NCBI RefSeq assembly: GCF_000756305.1
Contig: NZ_JRFE01000014.1
Location: forward strand, 302,300-366,299
Direction: 5' to 3'
Length of the DNA stretch: 64,000 nucleotides
Source of the DNA: Myxosarcina sp. GI1
GTDB taxonomy: Bacteria > Cyanobacteriota > Cyanobacteriia > Cyanobacteriales > Xenococcaceae
Shown: piece after piece, positions 9,588 to 20,133 of the stretch
Position numbering within the stretch: position 1 is the stretch's first letter
Layout: every line of letters begins with the position of its first letter
Program-made: the position numbers and the translations under genes
The notes under the pieces: model-generated
Databases searched by the model: none
What the model was told of the DNA's origin: nothing
The model's input: only the letters and a program-made list of their open reading frames with translations

Positions 9588-9680
9588 AATTGACAATGAG
9601 CAATGAACAATGAGCAGTTTAAAGTTAGTAAATGAAAAATTGTTCATTGTAGTTCTGTTCATTGTCAATTGTTGAATGCC
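9588..9680. repeat. Imperfect inverted repeat, dispersed element copy 1
   Basis: Arms at 9588-9616 and 9638-9670 are rich in ACAATGA/TCATTGT and pair imperfectly. Reverse-complement 9659-9680 matches 22 of 22 bases at 20013-20034, so this is a dispersed intergenic repeat. It sits between the por stop and the adaptor promoter. No coding capacity. Confidence 0.7.
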
Positions 9681-9704
9681 CTGCTTCCTCTACCTTAGTC
9701 ACTA

Positions 9705-11003
<1,299 letters not shown>

Positions 11004-11606
11004 ATGCTGGAATGGATTACAAATACTGTTGACTCTTTAGGATATGTCGGTATTGGTTTGTTAATGTTGCTAGAAAATCTATTCCCTCCCATTCCTTCTG
11101 AGTTGATTATGCCTCTGGCTGGGTTTGCCGTAATCCAAGGAAAGCTTCAGTTAGTTTATGTAATCGTAGCCGGGGTAATAGGTTCGGTCTTAGGTGCATT
11201 ACCCTGGTATTATTTAGGCAAGGTTTGGGGACTAAGAAGAATTAAACGCTTTGTCGATCGCTATGGAAAATGGCTGAGTGTTTCTAGTGAAGATATCGAT
11301 CGCGCCAGACAATGGTTTCAGAAAAGAGGTAGAGAAACCACTTGTTTTAGCCGCCTCGTTCCTGGAGTGCGTACCTATATTTCTGTTCCTGCCGGCATTA
11401 GCAAAATGCCCCTCCTGCCCTTTCTCGTTTACTCTACTATAGGAACGGCACTTTGGGTCAGCTTTTTAACTTATGCTGGATTTCTACTCGGCGAAAATTA
11501 CGATCGCGTCAAACAATATCTTGCTCCAGTAAGTACGATTGTTTTAGTCGTCTTTGTAGTTGCTTTTGTATTTTGGATTATCAGGCGAAATGTCAAACAA
11601 AAATAG
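11004..11606 (+). CDS. DedA-family membrane protein
   Basis: 200-aa integral membrane protein of the DedA family, associated with lipid flipping and membrane homeostasis. The hallmark segment LLENLFPPIPSELIMPLAGF lies at about residues 22-41. The second conserved block, GRETTCFSRLVPGVRTYISVPAG, has the family's Arg and Pro pattern. Hydrophobic helices are at about 45-70, 130-160 and 170-195. ATG start at 11004. Downstream is a short lipoprotein gene on the same strand. Substrate is not visible. Confidence 0.92.
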   Translation: MLEWITNTVDSLGYVGIGLLMLLENLFPPIPSELIMPLAGFAVIQGKLQLVYVIVAGVIGSVLGALPWYYLGKVWGLRRIKRFVDRYGKWLSVSSEDIDRARQWFQKRGRETTCFSRLVPGVRTYISVPAGISKMPLLPFLVYSTIGTALWVSFLTYAGFLLGENYDRVKQYLAPVSTIVLVVFVVAFVFWIIRRNVKQK

Positions 11607-11717
11607 ATTTTAAAAACCGAATGGTCACACTTGTAAAAGTGTCAATCTGGAAATTATTAATCCCCAACCATCATTCTAAAATTGTTTGTAGTTCGATCGG
11701 TAAAATAAATAATACTA

Positions 11718-12254
11718 ATGTCAAAACAATTTAATATTTCTCCTCTTTCTCGAGTCAGTAAAATCGGCTTGGGATTACTCAGTTCGTTGGTGTTTATCGT
11801 TGGCTGCGATACTCAAAATGCCCAACAATATGAAGCTACCGCAACGACTAATATTACGTGGCGAGTCAACTACAGTAACGATCCAACAGAAAATAAACGC
11901 GGCAGGTACGAAAAATTTGATTCTGTTTCTTTAGTTAACCGCAATGGCGAAAAACCAGAAAGAGGTGTAGTACAGGACGATAAAGGATTGTGGTGGGCTC
12001 AAGTTCCACCTAAGCCTAGTGTCGATGAAATTGAAGCAGCTAAAAAGCGTCCTTACGAAAAGATTGGCAAACCAGAATTACTCCGCACCATAGACTATCG
12101 CGTAACTTTTCAACAGGACGGACAGACAGTTAACCTACCAACTAACTATGCCGTCTATCGCCAGGTAGCCAAAGCTTACCCCAATCAAACCCCATTAAAA
12201 TTTACGTTGGGAATTAATAACGGTTCGGTAGAAAAAGCAGAACCAATTCAATAA
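11718..12254 (+). CDS. Hypothetical lipoprotein
   Basis: 178-aa exported protein. A hydrophobic signal runs to a lipobox with Cys30 (LVFIVGC), so it should be lipid-anchored. The mature part is polar and beta-like, with a Trp-rich patch (GLWWAQVPPKPS) and VNYSNDPTENKRGRYEKF. I do not recognise the family. ATG start at 11718; 111 bp separate it from the DedA gene. A strong stem-loop lies just beyond its stop. Confidence 0.65.
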   Translation: MSKQFNISPLSRVSKIGLGLLSSLVFIVGCDTQNAQQYEATATTNITWRVNYSNDPTENKRGRYEKFDSVSLVNRNGEKPERGVVQDDKGLWWAQVPPKPSVDEIEAAKKRPYEKIGKPELLRTIDYRVTFQQDGQTVNLPTNYAVYRQVAKAYPNQTPLKFTLGINNGSVEKAEPIQ

Positions 12255-12585
12255 ATAAACCACATCTACTTTGAGCGTAGGGTATGCTGAATCGCATTCA
12301 GCTTATACAACTACGCTGTTAAAACCATTAGTTTCAAGTTATCTATTCTCGTTCGTTGTCATTTTTACTCCTTAGCTAGTCAGCGAGTTTCTTTGGCGAT
12401 CGCATCTAAAGTTTTTCTTCAATAAAAATCTAGAATCTTAAGAAGAAACTCCAATCATTTTTTATTGCTTTAGCTTCATCCTGGAAATTTTGAGAGGCTA
12501 GATCGTTTATTTATGCTCTAAAGTCAGCACTAGTTAAACTAAAAGTCTTCTTGCTTTATGCTTAGTAGCCAAATCTCATTACGTA
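12255..12585. other. Spacer before lnt with a long stem-loop
   Basis: 331 bp without a gene. At 12275-12316 three stacked helices pair around one axis: GCGTAG/CTACGC, then GTAT/ATAC, then GCTGAAT/ATTCAGC with loop CGC, about 17 pairs in total. No T-run follows, so it is not a classical terminator. The rest is unstructured, with one HIP1-like site. Confidence 0.55.
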
Positions 12586-14124
12586 ATGAATCATCGAATC
12601 AAATCGCTTTTAATTGCCTTGGGTGGCGGTATCTTGATGGGTTTGTCGCCAGCACCAACTAACGCTTGGTATTTAGCCTGGTTTGCTTTAGTTCCTCTAT
12701 GGTTTCTGGTGCGGTCGGAAAAATTTTTAAGCTGGGTAATTTTAACTGGTTTAGTTTGGGGCTGCGGCTATCATGGCTTAGGTTTATTTTGGATTACGGG
12801 AGTACATCCCATGACCTGGATGGGGGTTCCCTGGTTGGCAAGTTTGCTTATTGCTATTTTTTGCTGGTTATTTATTACCTTTTGGGGTGCTGTATTAGTC
12901 GCTACCTGGTCGATATTATTCAAACTAGTTATTAACAGGCTAGATCGCCATACTAATAAAACATATATAAATAGTGCGATCGTAGTCTTGGTGGGAGTAG
13001 CTCTATGGTGCGGTTTAGAAACGTTATGGAGTTATGGCTCGTTATGGTGGACATCTTTAAGCTACACCCAAAGCCCTAATAACTTAGCGATCTTGCAGTT
13101 GGGTAAAATATCGGGATTTAGTACGATTACGGCAGTAATTGTAGCGGTAAATGGATTATTAACAGAAGTAGTCTTATCGTGGCGCAGTTACAAGCGACAA
13201 ACTTGGTTATGGTTATCACCTTTATCAATTTTTATTGTCAGTCATGCCTGGGGATATTATCTCTACCAATACCCCATAGCTGTTGAGAATCTAGAACCAA
13301 TTGAGGTTGGTATTGTTCAAGGCAATGTTCCCAACGAAATTAAACTATCTCCTACAGGATGGCGTAAAGCGATACAGGGTTACACTACAGGTTACGAAAA
13401 ACTAGCGCGGCAAGGAGTAGATGTGGTTCTCACTCCCGAAACTGCCTTACCTTTTTACTGGCACAATATTATCGATAATTCTGAATTTTATCGAACCGTA
13501 ACTAAAAATAGAGTTCCTGTTTGGGTTGGTGCTTTTGGTGAAAGCGATCGCGGTTATACGAACAGCTTATTTACCCTTACAGCACAAGGAAAAACATTTA
13601 GTCGCTATGACAAATACAAACTAGTTCCTTTGGGGGAATATATTCCTTTCGAGCCGATTTTGGGAAAGTTGGTCGATCGCCTGTCTCCTTTAGAAGCCCA
13701 TTTAATACCTGGTAAGCCCAATCCTGTTTTCGATACTCCCTTCGGTAAAGCAATTGTGGGAATTTGTTATGAGTCGGCTTATTCGGAGCATTTTCGCCGT
13801 CAGGCAAAAGCAGGTGGCGAGTTTATCATTACTTCATCGAATAATGCTCACTATAGTACCACAATGCCTGCCCAACACCATGCTCAGGATGTGATGCGAG
13901 CCATAGAAAGCGATCGCTGGGCGGCAAGAGCTACCAATACTGGTTATTCGGCAATAGTCGATCCTCGCGGAAATACTTTATGGATTTCTCCTCTCGAACA
14001 ATATGCAATTCATGCAGGCACTATTTATCGTCGTCAACATCAAACTTTATACGTTCGCTGGGGAAATTGGCTAACACCAACTTTAATTTTATTGGGTGTA
14101 GTGAGTATTTCCATACGTAAGTAG
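12586..14124 (+). CDS. lnt: Apolipoprotein N-acyltransferase
   Basis: 512-aa inner-membrane enzyme that adds the third acyl chain to the N-terminal Cys of lipoproteins. The N-terminal half has six or so transmembrane helices. The C-terminal half is a nitrilase (CN-hydrolase) domain with the complete catalytic set: Glu285 (TPETALPFYW), Lys345 (YDKYKLVPLGEY) with Glu351, and Cys394 (GICYES). A final helix closes the protein. The length is normal. ATG at 12586. Several lipoproteins in this window are its likely clients. Monocistronic in appearance. Confidence 0.95.
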   Translation: MNHRIKSLLIALGGGILMGLSPAPTNAWYLAWFALVPLWFLVRSEKFLSWVILTGLVWGCGYHGLGLFWITGVHPMTWMGVPWLASLLIAIFCWLFITFWGAVLVATWSILFKLVINRLDRHTNKTYINSAIVVLVGVALWCGLETLWSYGSLWWTSLSYTQSPNNLAILQLGKISGFSTITAVIVAVNGLLTEVVLSWRSYKRQTWLWLSPLSIFIVSHAWGYYLYQYPIAVENLEPIEVGIVQGNVPNEIKLSPTGWRKAIQGYTTGYEKLARQGVDVVLTPETALPFYWHNIIDNSEFYRTVTKNRVPVWVGAFGESDRGYTNSLFTLTAQGKTFSRYDKYKLVPLGEYIPFEPILGKLVDRLSPLEAHLIPGKPNPVFDTPFGKAIVGICYESAYSEHFRRQAKAGGEFIITSSNNAHYSTTMPAQHHAQDVMRAIESDRWAARATNTGYSAIVDPRGNTLWISPLEQYAIHAGTIYRRQHQTLYVRWGNWLTPTLILLGVVSISIRK

Positions 14125-14192
14125 TTAGTAGCAAGTAGCAAATAAAAACTTTTTACTCTTGCCTGTTCCCTGTTCCCTAAAGCCTGAATTAC

Positions 14193-14885
14193 TTAAATTC
14201 GCTGTAATAAGCTCAAACCATGAGAATCCGTACCGCAGGTACTATAAAGATTATATTTAGCTGCTAGTTGTTTGACTTCCTTAGTCTGTGTCGCGCTGGG
14301 CTGCCAGGGTTTAGAATTGCTGTAAGCGTAATAAGTTTCTACTCCATCTATACCCAATTTAGCAGCTGCGGGAATCAACGTGCGAGCGGGAAGGCGATAG
14401 CGAGCGGGATGGGCTAAAACCGCTAACCCTCCTGCTTGTTGAATGCTTTTAATTACTTTGTCGGCTTTTGCTCTGGAGTCTCTTAAAGTACTGCCTTGCA
14501 AATAAGGTTGAAGATAAGGAGATTCGATATCGAATCCATAACCAAGAATATGTACTTCTGTATCTAAAAGTTTGGCAGTTATTTCAACTCCAGTCCAAAT
14601 ATACGGTAGAGTTTTGCCACCGTTTTGGTGACGCAATTTTGGTAAACTTTGTTGTATATCGAGATAACCATCAACAGTATGATGATCGGTAATTGCCAAT
14701 CCCGTCATTCCAATTCTTACTGCTTGCTGAATCAAGCCATAGGGAGACATTCTGCCGTCAGAAAATATCGTGTGCAGATGAAAATTGTAGTTGTAAGGAC
14801 AGCTATTTTCGTGAATAGTTAGCCAAGCTTTCTTAAGAGTAGAAGTGTCAAGAATGTTTTCATTTGACCGAGACATTTTAATCAT
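14193..14885 (-). CDS. PHP-domain metal-dependent phosphoesterase
   Basis: 230-aa PHP protein, related to 3',5'-nucleotide and nucleoside-phosphate phosphoesterases (YciV/TrpH group). Metal-ligand motifs are present in order: HLHTIFSDG, ITDHHTVDGY, an internal Glu (GVEITA), LAHPARY and a terminal GTDSHG. The protein ends just after GTDSHG, as compact PHP proteins do. ATG at 14885; a second ATG three codons later is equally usable. It converges with lnt. Cytoplasmic; exact substrate unknown. Confidence 0.88.
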   Translation of the reverse strand: MIKMSRSNENILDTSTLKKAWLTIHENSCPYNYNFHLHTIFSDGRMSPYGLIQQAVRIGMTGLAITDHHTVDGYLDIQQSLPKLRHQNGGKTLPYIWTGVEITAKLLDTEVHILGYGFDIESPYLQPYLQGSTLRDSRAKADKVIKSIQQAGGLAVLAHPARYRLPARTLIPAAAKLGIDGVETYYAYSNSKPWQPSATQTKEVKQLAAKYNLYSTCGTDSHGLSLLQRI

Positions 14886-15040
14886 ACATATTTATTTATT
14901 ATTTTAATTGTTATCAACACCTTAACAAAATAAAATACCTGCTGACAGCGATCGTAATCGTTAACTAGCTACAATTAACTGAGTTTTTAAGTAAATTGAT
15001 GCTGCGAAAAGTTATCGTTCGTTAACTATTAATAATTCAT

Positions 15041-15931
15041 ATGACTACCTTGCTACCTGCGGTTTTGCCAGTAGGTTTAATTATTTTAGTAGGCTTTATC
15101 GTGGGGCGTACTTTGCCCTTACAGCGTCAAACTCTTTCCCAGCTAATTTTATTTGTCTTATCTCCAGCTTTAGTAATTGATAGTTTGTATCGAACTACTT
15201 TATCTGCACAAAATTCTCAACGATTATTACTTGGCTTTGCATTAACTTCGTTACTAATTTATCTAGGAATTTGGTTGCTAGGCGCGATCGCTAAATTATC
15301 TTTTGCTTCTAGTAAAGCTTTAATCGCGGCGACAGTATTTGCTAACAATGGCAATATGGGTTTACCAGTCGTGACCTTTGCTTTAGGTGCGCCTGGACTA
15401 GAGAGAGCGATCGTGTATCTGATAGCTTCTAGTATTTTGATGTTTTGTTTTGGTCCTGCGATTTTGCAAGGCAAAGGAGTTTTGTACGGTGTCAAACTAA
15501 CTTTAAAGCTGCCGCTGTTTTGGTCGATTTTAGTTGGTTTGAGTCTGCGCTGGTTCGAGCTAAAATTTCCCTTTGAACTAGATACGGGAATTCAAAGACT
15601 GGGTGCGGCAGCCATACCGATCGCCCTGATTTTACTCGGTATGCAGCTATCTACTACCCGCTTTCAATTGGGAAAACGAGAACTTGTGGCGATCGCCGTG
15701 AGACTATTAATCTCACCGCTTATTGCTTATGGAGTTGGCAGCAGTATACAAATGGAGCAACTAAGTTTGCAGGTATTAGTTTTACAAAGTGCTATGCCTA
15801 CAGCGGTTAATTCTCTAGTTATCGTCAGCGAATTTGGTGGAGATATCGACTTTATTGCTAGAGCGATCGTTGGTTCGACAATAATTAGTTTTGCAACTCT
15901 GCCTTTAGTTTTGTGGTTGCTGTTGGACTGA
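15041..15931 (+). CDS. AEC-family (auxin efflux carrier-like) transporter
   Basis: 296-aa membrane protein with about ten hydrophobic helices in two inverted halves. The family signature FANNGNMGLPVVTFALG is at about residues 100-116. AEC proteins export small organic anions. The substrate here is unknown. ATG at 15041. It converges on the TspO-like gene, and the spacer carries a GCTCCCTGC-type low-complexity repeat. Confidence 0.9.
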   Translation: MTTLLPAVLPVGLIILVGFIVGRTLPLQRQTLSQLILFVLSPALVIDSLYRTTLSAQNSQRLLLGFALTSLLIYLGIWLLGAIAKLSFASSKALIAATVFANNGNMGLPVVTFALGAPGLERAIVYLIASSILMFCFGPAILQGKGVLYGVKLTLKLPLFWSILVGLSLRWFELKFPFELDTGIQRLGAAAIPIALILLGMQLSTTRFQLGKRELVAIAVRLLISPLIAYGVGSSIQMEQLSLQVLVLQSAMPTAVNSLVIVSEFGGDIDFIARAIVGSTIISFATLPLVLWLLLD

Positions 15932-15949
15932 AAATTTGTCTGATAATTA

Positions 15950-15987
15950 ATGTCTCCCTTGCTCCCTGCACCCCTGCTCCCTGCCAA
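15950..15987. repeat. GCTCCCTGC-type low-complexity repeat
   Basis: Short run of degenerate CTCCCTGC units between two convergent genes. A similar run occurs at about 17667-17703. Such units are common in cyanobacterial intergenic DNA. Confidence 0.6.
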
Positions 15988-16019
15988 TCTATACATATCA
16001 ATTAGATGTTGACAAACCA

Positions 16020-16484
16020 CTAAGCATCCATCGGGTTAAGCTGCATCATTTTCCAAGTTACAAATGTACCAACGGGACTCCATAACAGATAGGGAAGCAA
16101 TAACAAGGCTGCTATACCACTAATAGGTAACACCGTTATAGCTAAAATCAAGCCCAGGACAAAACCAGTACCGCCAATAATCGTGCCGATTTTAAGACTG
16201 CGGGTTTTGCACATTACGGGAGTATATATAGAAATCGCCACCTCTACTAATAAATAAAATCCCATCAGCCACCAGTTTTGTGTAGCCTCCCAAACGATAT
16301 ATGCCGACCAGGCACCGCAGATAAAAACCACCGTCCAGATAATCGGAATTGCCCACTCAAAAGTCAGCCACCTCGGACGGGTCAAATGTTTGAACCAACG
16401 AATATCTTTGGAATTAAGGGTTTGATTGAGAGCAAAAGCTACTACAAACGTTACTACGCCAATTATTAGCCAAGAGGGAATCAT
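16020..16484 (-). CDS. TspO/MBR-related membrane protein
   Basis: 154-aa protein with five hydrophobic helices and the Trp/Pro-rich TspO pattern: RPRWLTFEWAIPIIWTVVF in the first loop and helix, and LLLPYLLWSPVGTFVTW near the end. TspO proteins bind porphyrins and respond to oxidative or light stress. The family fit is by pattern; several loop residues differ from canonical TspO, so it may be a divergent branch. ATG at 16484. The next upstream gene (DUF389) starts beyond a 16-bp gap on the same strand, suggesting an operon. Confidence 0.75.
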   Translation of the reverse strand: MIPSWLIIGVVTFVVAFALNQTLNSKDIRWFKHLTRPRWLTFEWAIPIIWTVVFICGAWSAYIVWEATQNWWLMGFYLLVEVAISIYTPVMCKTRSLKIGTIIGGTGFVLGLILAITVLPISGIAALLLLPYLLWSPVGTFVTWKMMQLNPMDA

Positions 16485-16500
16485 GTTCGAGAATTATAAA

Positions 16501-17586
16501 CTATAGGGGTTGTTGGGGAATTTCTAGAATATCGATGGGAATTACCTTAACTCTTAATTCTACGGGTCGCTCTAGCTCTTTAGCTAATAAATCTCTAGCT
16601 TGTTCCAGGCGAGCGCGAGAGATAGCATCTGCCGATGCTACTTCCATTTCTACTAGTAAATAATCCGATTGAGGTTTGACTTCAATCGAGCGAATATCGG
16701 AGTTAGAAAAAATTGGCGTTCGACTGCGAACTATTTCATTGACCGTATATCGGACATTTTTTTGGATAATCAAAGTTCTCAAAGAAAAAGTTAGAGGTAG
16801 ACCTAATAAAGCAATAATCCCTATGGAAAATATTAATCCTTGTTTTGCTCGTTCGATACTGCCATAAGATTGACATAAAAAAACAATTAAGCCGCTAAAA
16901 ACAATTCCCGTTAGGTTAGTTAAAAATAGTAGTGACGAACCAATAGTTAGAGATTTTTCTCCCAAAGCCAAACCGATACCAATTACGCTCAACGGAGGGA
17001 CGAGGGCTACTGCGATCGCCACTCCAGGTAAAGCATCGGCGATCCGCCTTCGGGAATTGGCAAAAGCCCCCGCTGCTCCTGCGGCAAGAGCAATTCCCAG
17101 ATCGATTAAAGTAGGATTGGAACGAGATACAATTTCTGGTCCGACCGTTTTTAATTGAACGATAACGGCAGTTAACCAGGAAATTGCGATTGTTAGCGTT
17201 ACACCTGTAAAAAGAGTCAAAGTCGAGCGTCTGAGTAAACGTCGATTAGCAACTGAAGCTGAATAAGCAATTCCTACGATTGGTCCGATTAAAGGTGCAA
17301 TAATCATCGCACCAATAATGATGGCAACGCTATCTCCTAACAAGCCAAATGTGGCAATAATACCCGACATACCCAAGAGAAAATGATAACTCAAGGAAGG
17401 TACGGAAGCTCGCCACAAATCGCGATTGAGACTGGCAATTGGAATTGGTTTCTCTGCCAACCAATGCCAATCACCGCTTTGAGTATTCCAAAACTCTTCG
17501 ATTTTTTTGGTTTGAACGGGAAGTTTTTTACGAAAATAAGACTTAATCCGCTCGAAAATGCTGGGACTGTGAGTAAGAAGTAACAT
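16501..17586 (-). CDS. DUF389 / TIGR00341-type membrane protein
   Basis: 361-aa integral membrane protein. The DUF389 core appears as GDSVAIIIGAMIIAPLIGPI and, later, AFANSRRRIADALPGVAIAVALVPPLSVIGIGLALG. Six to seven helices lie at about 65-270, followed by a soluble C-terminal domain that resembles a small alpha/beta fold. Function of the family is not established. ATG at 17586. It lies 16 bp upstream of the TspO-like gene on the same strand. Confidence 0.88.
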   Translation of the reverse strand: MLLLTHSPSIFERIKSYFRKKLPVQTKKIEEFWNTQSGDWHWLAEKPIPIASLNRDLWRASVPSLSYHFLLGMSGIIATFGLLGDSVAIIIGAMIIAPLIGPIVGIAYSASVANRRLLRRSTLTLFTGVTLTIAISWLTAVIVQLKTVGPEIVSRSNPTLIDLGIALAAGAAGAFANSRRRIADALPGVAIAVALVPPLSVIGIGLALGEKSLTIGSSLLFLTNLTGIVFSGLIVFLCQSYGSIERAKQGLIFSIGIIALLGLPLTFSLRTLIIQKNVRYTVNEIVRSRTPIFSNSDIRSIEVKPQSDYLLVEMEVASADAISRARLEQARDLLAKELERPVELRVKVIPIDILEIPQQPL

Positions 17587-17744
17587 ATTTTATCTACAAA
17601 TAAAAATAATTCGATTTGGTGTTTTGTCTGTTTTATTAATGACGGATAAATAATCCCTTAATAACTCCCCCTGCTCCCAAGCGAAGCGATGCTCCCTGCC
17701 CCTTTCAACTTTCCAATCAGATTGTTAACAGACTATTGGTGTTG

Positions 17745-18533
17745 TCAGGCTCCCATTCCCGAATACTGTCTCAAACCCTTACGCCATAGCCAGCGATTGG
17801 CGATCGCAAATAAAATTGTCCAGCCCAAGATGATGGCAATACTCTGTCCGATGTTAACTTCCAACCCAGTTAATAAGGCAGCTGGGAAGTGCATCGTGTA
17901 GGGAAAAGGTGTCCACTCCACAATTCGCCTTACTGTAGCGGGAAACACTTCTAAAGGAGCAACAGTGCCAGAGAGAAAAGTATCAAACAGAAACCAAAAT
18001 TGCTGAATTGCACTGGCTCTTTCCGTCCAAAAAGCGAGCATGGCAAAAGTGTATTGAATAATAAAGCGCAAGCTAAATGCTAAGGCGATCGCGACTATGT
18101 ACAGCAAAAGCTGTTTCCAGGTAGGAAACCAAGCTGCATCGGGATAGAGCAAGAAAAACAAACCCGCAAATAAAATTATCAAGGGAATACGAGTCATTTT
18201 TTCGGCTAAGTGTCTGGCGACATGATGCCATGCAGGATCGATTGGCTGTAGCAAACGAAAAGAAAGCTTTCCTTCTACTACTTCCCGTTCAAATTCCCAA
18301 ATTACCCAAATAGTTGTAAATTGTCTGGTCAAAAAAACGCTAAAAAAATAACGTATAAAATCAACCGAACTCAGCCCAAAATTACCATTTTGAGAAGCTT
18401 TTACCCACACACCCATTAGAATAATTGGTAGGGAGTTAGATAAAGCCCATAAAAAAATTTCGGCTCTGTATTCGAGCATATGAGCATAATGAGCTAGTAA
18501 AATGGTACTGGCTTTTTTATAAATCCATTTCAT
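17745..18533 (-). CDS. ABC-2 type transporter permease
   Basis: 262-aa permease with six hydrophobic helices, of the ABC-2 family (DUF990-like) used in efflux ABC systems. Typical stretches are YRAEIFLWALSNSLPIILMGVW at the N-terminus and FWFLFDTFLSGTVAPLEVFP near residue 190. ATG at 18533. No ATP-binding subunit lies next to it, so its partner is encoded elsewhere. Substrate unknown. Confidence 0.87.
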   Translation of the reverse strand: MKWIYKKASTILLAHYAHMLEYRAEIFLWALSNSLPIILMGVWVKASQNGNFGLSSVDFIRYFFSVFLTRQFTTIWVIWEFEREVVEGKLSFRLLQPIDPAWHHVARHLAEKMTRIPLIILFAGLFFLLYPDAAWFPTWKQLLLYIVAIALAFSLRFIIQYTFAMLAFWTERASAIQQFWFLFDTFLSGTVAPLEVFPATVRRIVEWTPFPYTMHFPAALLTGLEVNIGQSIAIILGWTILFAIANRWLWRKGLRQYSGMGA

Positions 18534-18855
18534 AATGGCTTCTTTTAGCGATTAAATAAAACTTGAGGCATAAATAATAAGTCAAGCGATAAAAAGTAAC
18601 AAATGTTTTTCACTTTTCTCAAACCCTTAGCTATTAAAAAAAGCTTATAGCTTATAGCTAAAGGCTTTTTATTAAAATCAATAATTCCTATCGACTCTAA
18701 ATTTTACAAAAATTAACTTCGATCGTAACTTATTTTACTAAAAATAGTTCTTTAGCAGGATCGATAAGTATAGCTTTTTATTTAAAGTTAATTGTTGATA
18801 AACAAAAAAACAATCTCGATACACTCGATTTTATTAATCTATTTAGGAGGAACAA
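18534..18855. other. Divergent A/T-rich spacer
   Basis: 322 bp between the ABC-2 permease and the small lipoprotein gene, which are divergent. An AAAAAGC ... GCTTTTT inverted repeat around repeated TTATAGC units lies at about 18638-18672. No gene is seen. Confidence 0.5.
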
Positions 18856-19296
18856 GTGCGATCTTTTTTTAAAAAAAGCCGTCAACTAATCGCTACAGTA
18901 TTGATAGTTTTGGTCTTTACTACCGTTACGGCTTGTGCTAGCGCACCTACTGCCCAAAACACCGAGCGGTTAGCACCTGGGGCTAACGGACAAGTTTATA
19001 GCCAGTTAGAAAGAGGTAACAGTACCGCTGGTCAACAGTTTGGCGACTGGGTTGTAAGTAAAAGTCAGGGACTGATTAAAGATGCTTACGTGCGCGACAA
19101 CAATAAATTGGGGGTAGTAATTACACCTCAAGTTAGACCAGATGAAGTAAAATCTCTAGCGCGATCGCTCACTCAGGGATTTCATAAAAACTTTCCCGAT
19201 CGCAACCTATCGGTGTTGGTCTACGCACCCGATAAAGAATTAATCTTGACCACTCAATACGATTTGCAAACGAATCAAGTTCAATACAAATCTTAA
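18856..19296 (+). CDS. Small hypothetical lipoprotein
   Basis: 146-aa exported lipoprotein: basic N-terminus, hydrophobic helix, lipobox Cys27 (VTACAS). The mature part (about 115 aa) has a mixed alpha/beta pattern ending ...YDLQTNQVQYKS. I do not recognise the family. GTG start at 18856 is fixed by a perfect AGGAGG at about 18845. The next gene starts 21 bp after its stop, and a strong terminator follows that gene, so the two form a small operon. Confidence 0.75.
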   Translation: MRSFFKKSRQLIATVLIVLVFTTVTACASAPTAQNTERLAPGANGQVYSQLERGNSTAGQQFGDWVVSKSQGLIKDAYVRDNNKLGVVITPQVRPDEVKSLARSLTQGFHKNFPDRNLSVLVYAPDKELILTTQYDLQTNQVQYKS

Positions 19297-19317
19297 TTAA
19301 AAACAGGTAATTAAATT

Positions 19318-19839
19318 ATGTCTAATAGAGAATACAAACGCCAAATTATGAACGATTTGGCACAAGGTGATGTAGAATCTCTCGACGATACAACCGCCGA
19401 TAATTTAAGCAGAGAATATCAAAACTTTGATGACTTTGCCCAACGCTCTTCTAGAGAAGAAAGACGTGGTTTGTTCGGTCGTTCGTTCAACCACAATAAC
19501 GTTTCGCCCGCTCAAATGGAGCCAGAATTGCAGCAGGCAATCTCTAAAATTAAGCCCAACGAACGAGACGATGTAGCTAGAGAGTTTTTCAAACATCTCA
19601 AACAAAGAGGCTTGAGCGATCGCGATTTAGAAAGACAGCTAGGTCTATCTACCCATCATGCCAGTCGGATGAATGCTGACGACGTTAGCAAACTAGCTAA
19701 CTTCACTTATCACTCTCATCCCGATATTTTTCAAGAAGTTATGGCAGACCAGCCAGCGATTCTTAAGTTTCTCAGTAATCCTATAGTAGGTGCGGCTTTG
19801 GGTGCAGTAGCTGCTAAATGGTTTGGCGGTAGAAAATAG
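19318..19839 (+). CDS. Hypothetical soluble protein with hydrophobic tail
   Basis: 173-aa protein, very polar and charged, with helices in the middle (DVAREFFKHLKQRGLSDRDLERQLGLS resembles a small helical domain). A glycine-rich hydrophobic tail, IVGAALGAVAAKWFGG, could insert in or lie on a membrane. No known family is recognised. ATG at 19318 follows the lipoprotein gene by 21 bp. It is second in a two-gene operon ending at the terminator at 19881. Confidence 0.72.
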   Translation: MSNREYKRQIMNDLAQGDVESLDDTTADNLSREYQNFDDFAQRSSREERRGLFGRSFNHNNVSPAQMEPELQQAISKIKPNERDDVAREFFKHLKQRGLSDRDLERQLGLSTHHASRMNADDVSKLANFTYHSHPDIFQEVMADQPAILKFLSNPIVGAALGAVAAKWFGGRK

Positions 19840-19880
19840 CATTGAGCTATAGTCATCCTAAAACTGAACTAAACGTTTTG

Positions 19881-19913
19881 ATAGTGCTAACACGGTTGTT
19901 AGCACTATTTTTT
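19881..19913 (+). terminator. Rho-independent terminator
   Basis: Perfect 12-bp stem ATAGTGCTAACA / TGTTAGCACTAT with loop CGGT (19881-19908), followed at once by five T. It ends the two-gene operon 18856-19839. Confidence 0.92.
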
Positions 19914-20012
19914 GTTGCGTTATTTAAAGAAAACTTTTGGCTATGGACTGATAAAGATTTAATAGAAAATATCGGTCAATAATAAAACAACCTAAAAAAA
20001 CAACCTCTATCT

Positions 20013-20092
20013 GGCATTCAACAATTGACAATGAGCAATGAGCAATTATCAATGTTCCTCGTTCACTGTTTACTATTCATTGATAACTGCCC
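20013..20092. repeat. Dispersed palindromic element, copy 2
   Basis: Begins with 22 bases identical to the reverse complement of 9659-9680. It also has a 9-bp inverted pair TTATCAATG (20046-20054) / CATTGATAA (20078-20086). It lies in the spacer before the histidine kinase gene. It appears to be a non-coding mobile or palindromic repeat. Confidence 0.65.
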
Positions 20093-20133
20093 TATAGAAT
20101 AAGATATTCACTGGTTTGAGCTTTTAAATTTAT

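Noticed and set aside
15950-17703. GCTCCCTGC runs as a regulatory site
   Set aside because: Degenerate low-complexity repeats seen at two unrelated spacers; no conserved position relative to genes.
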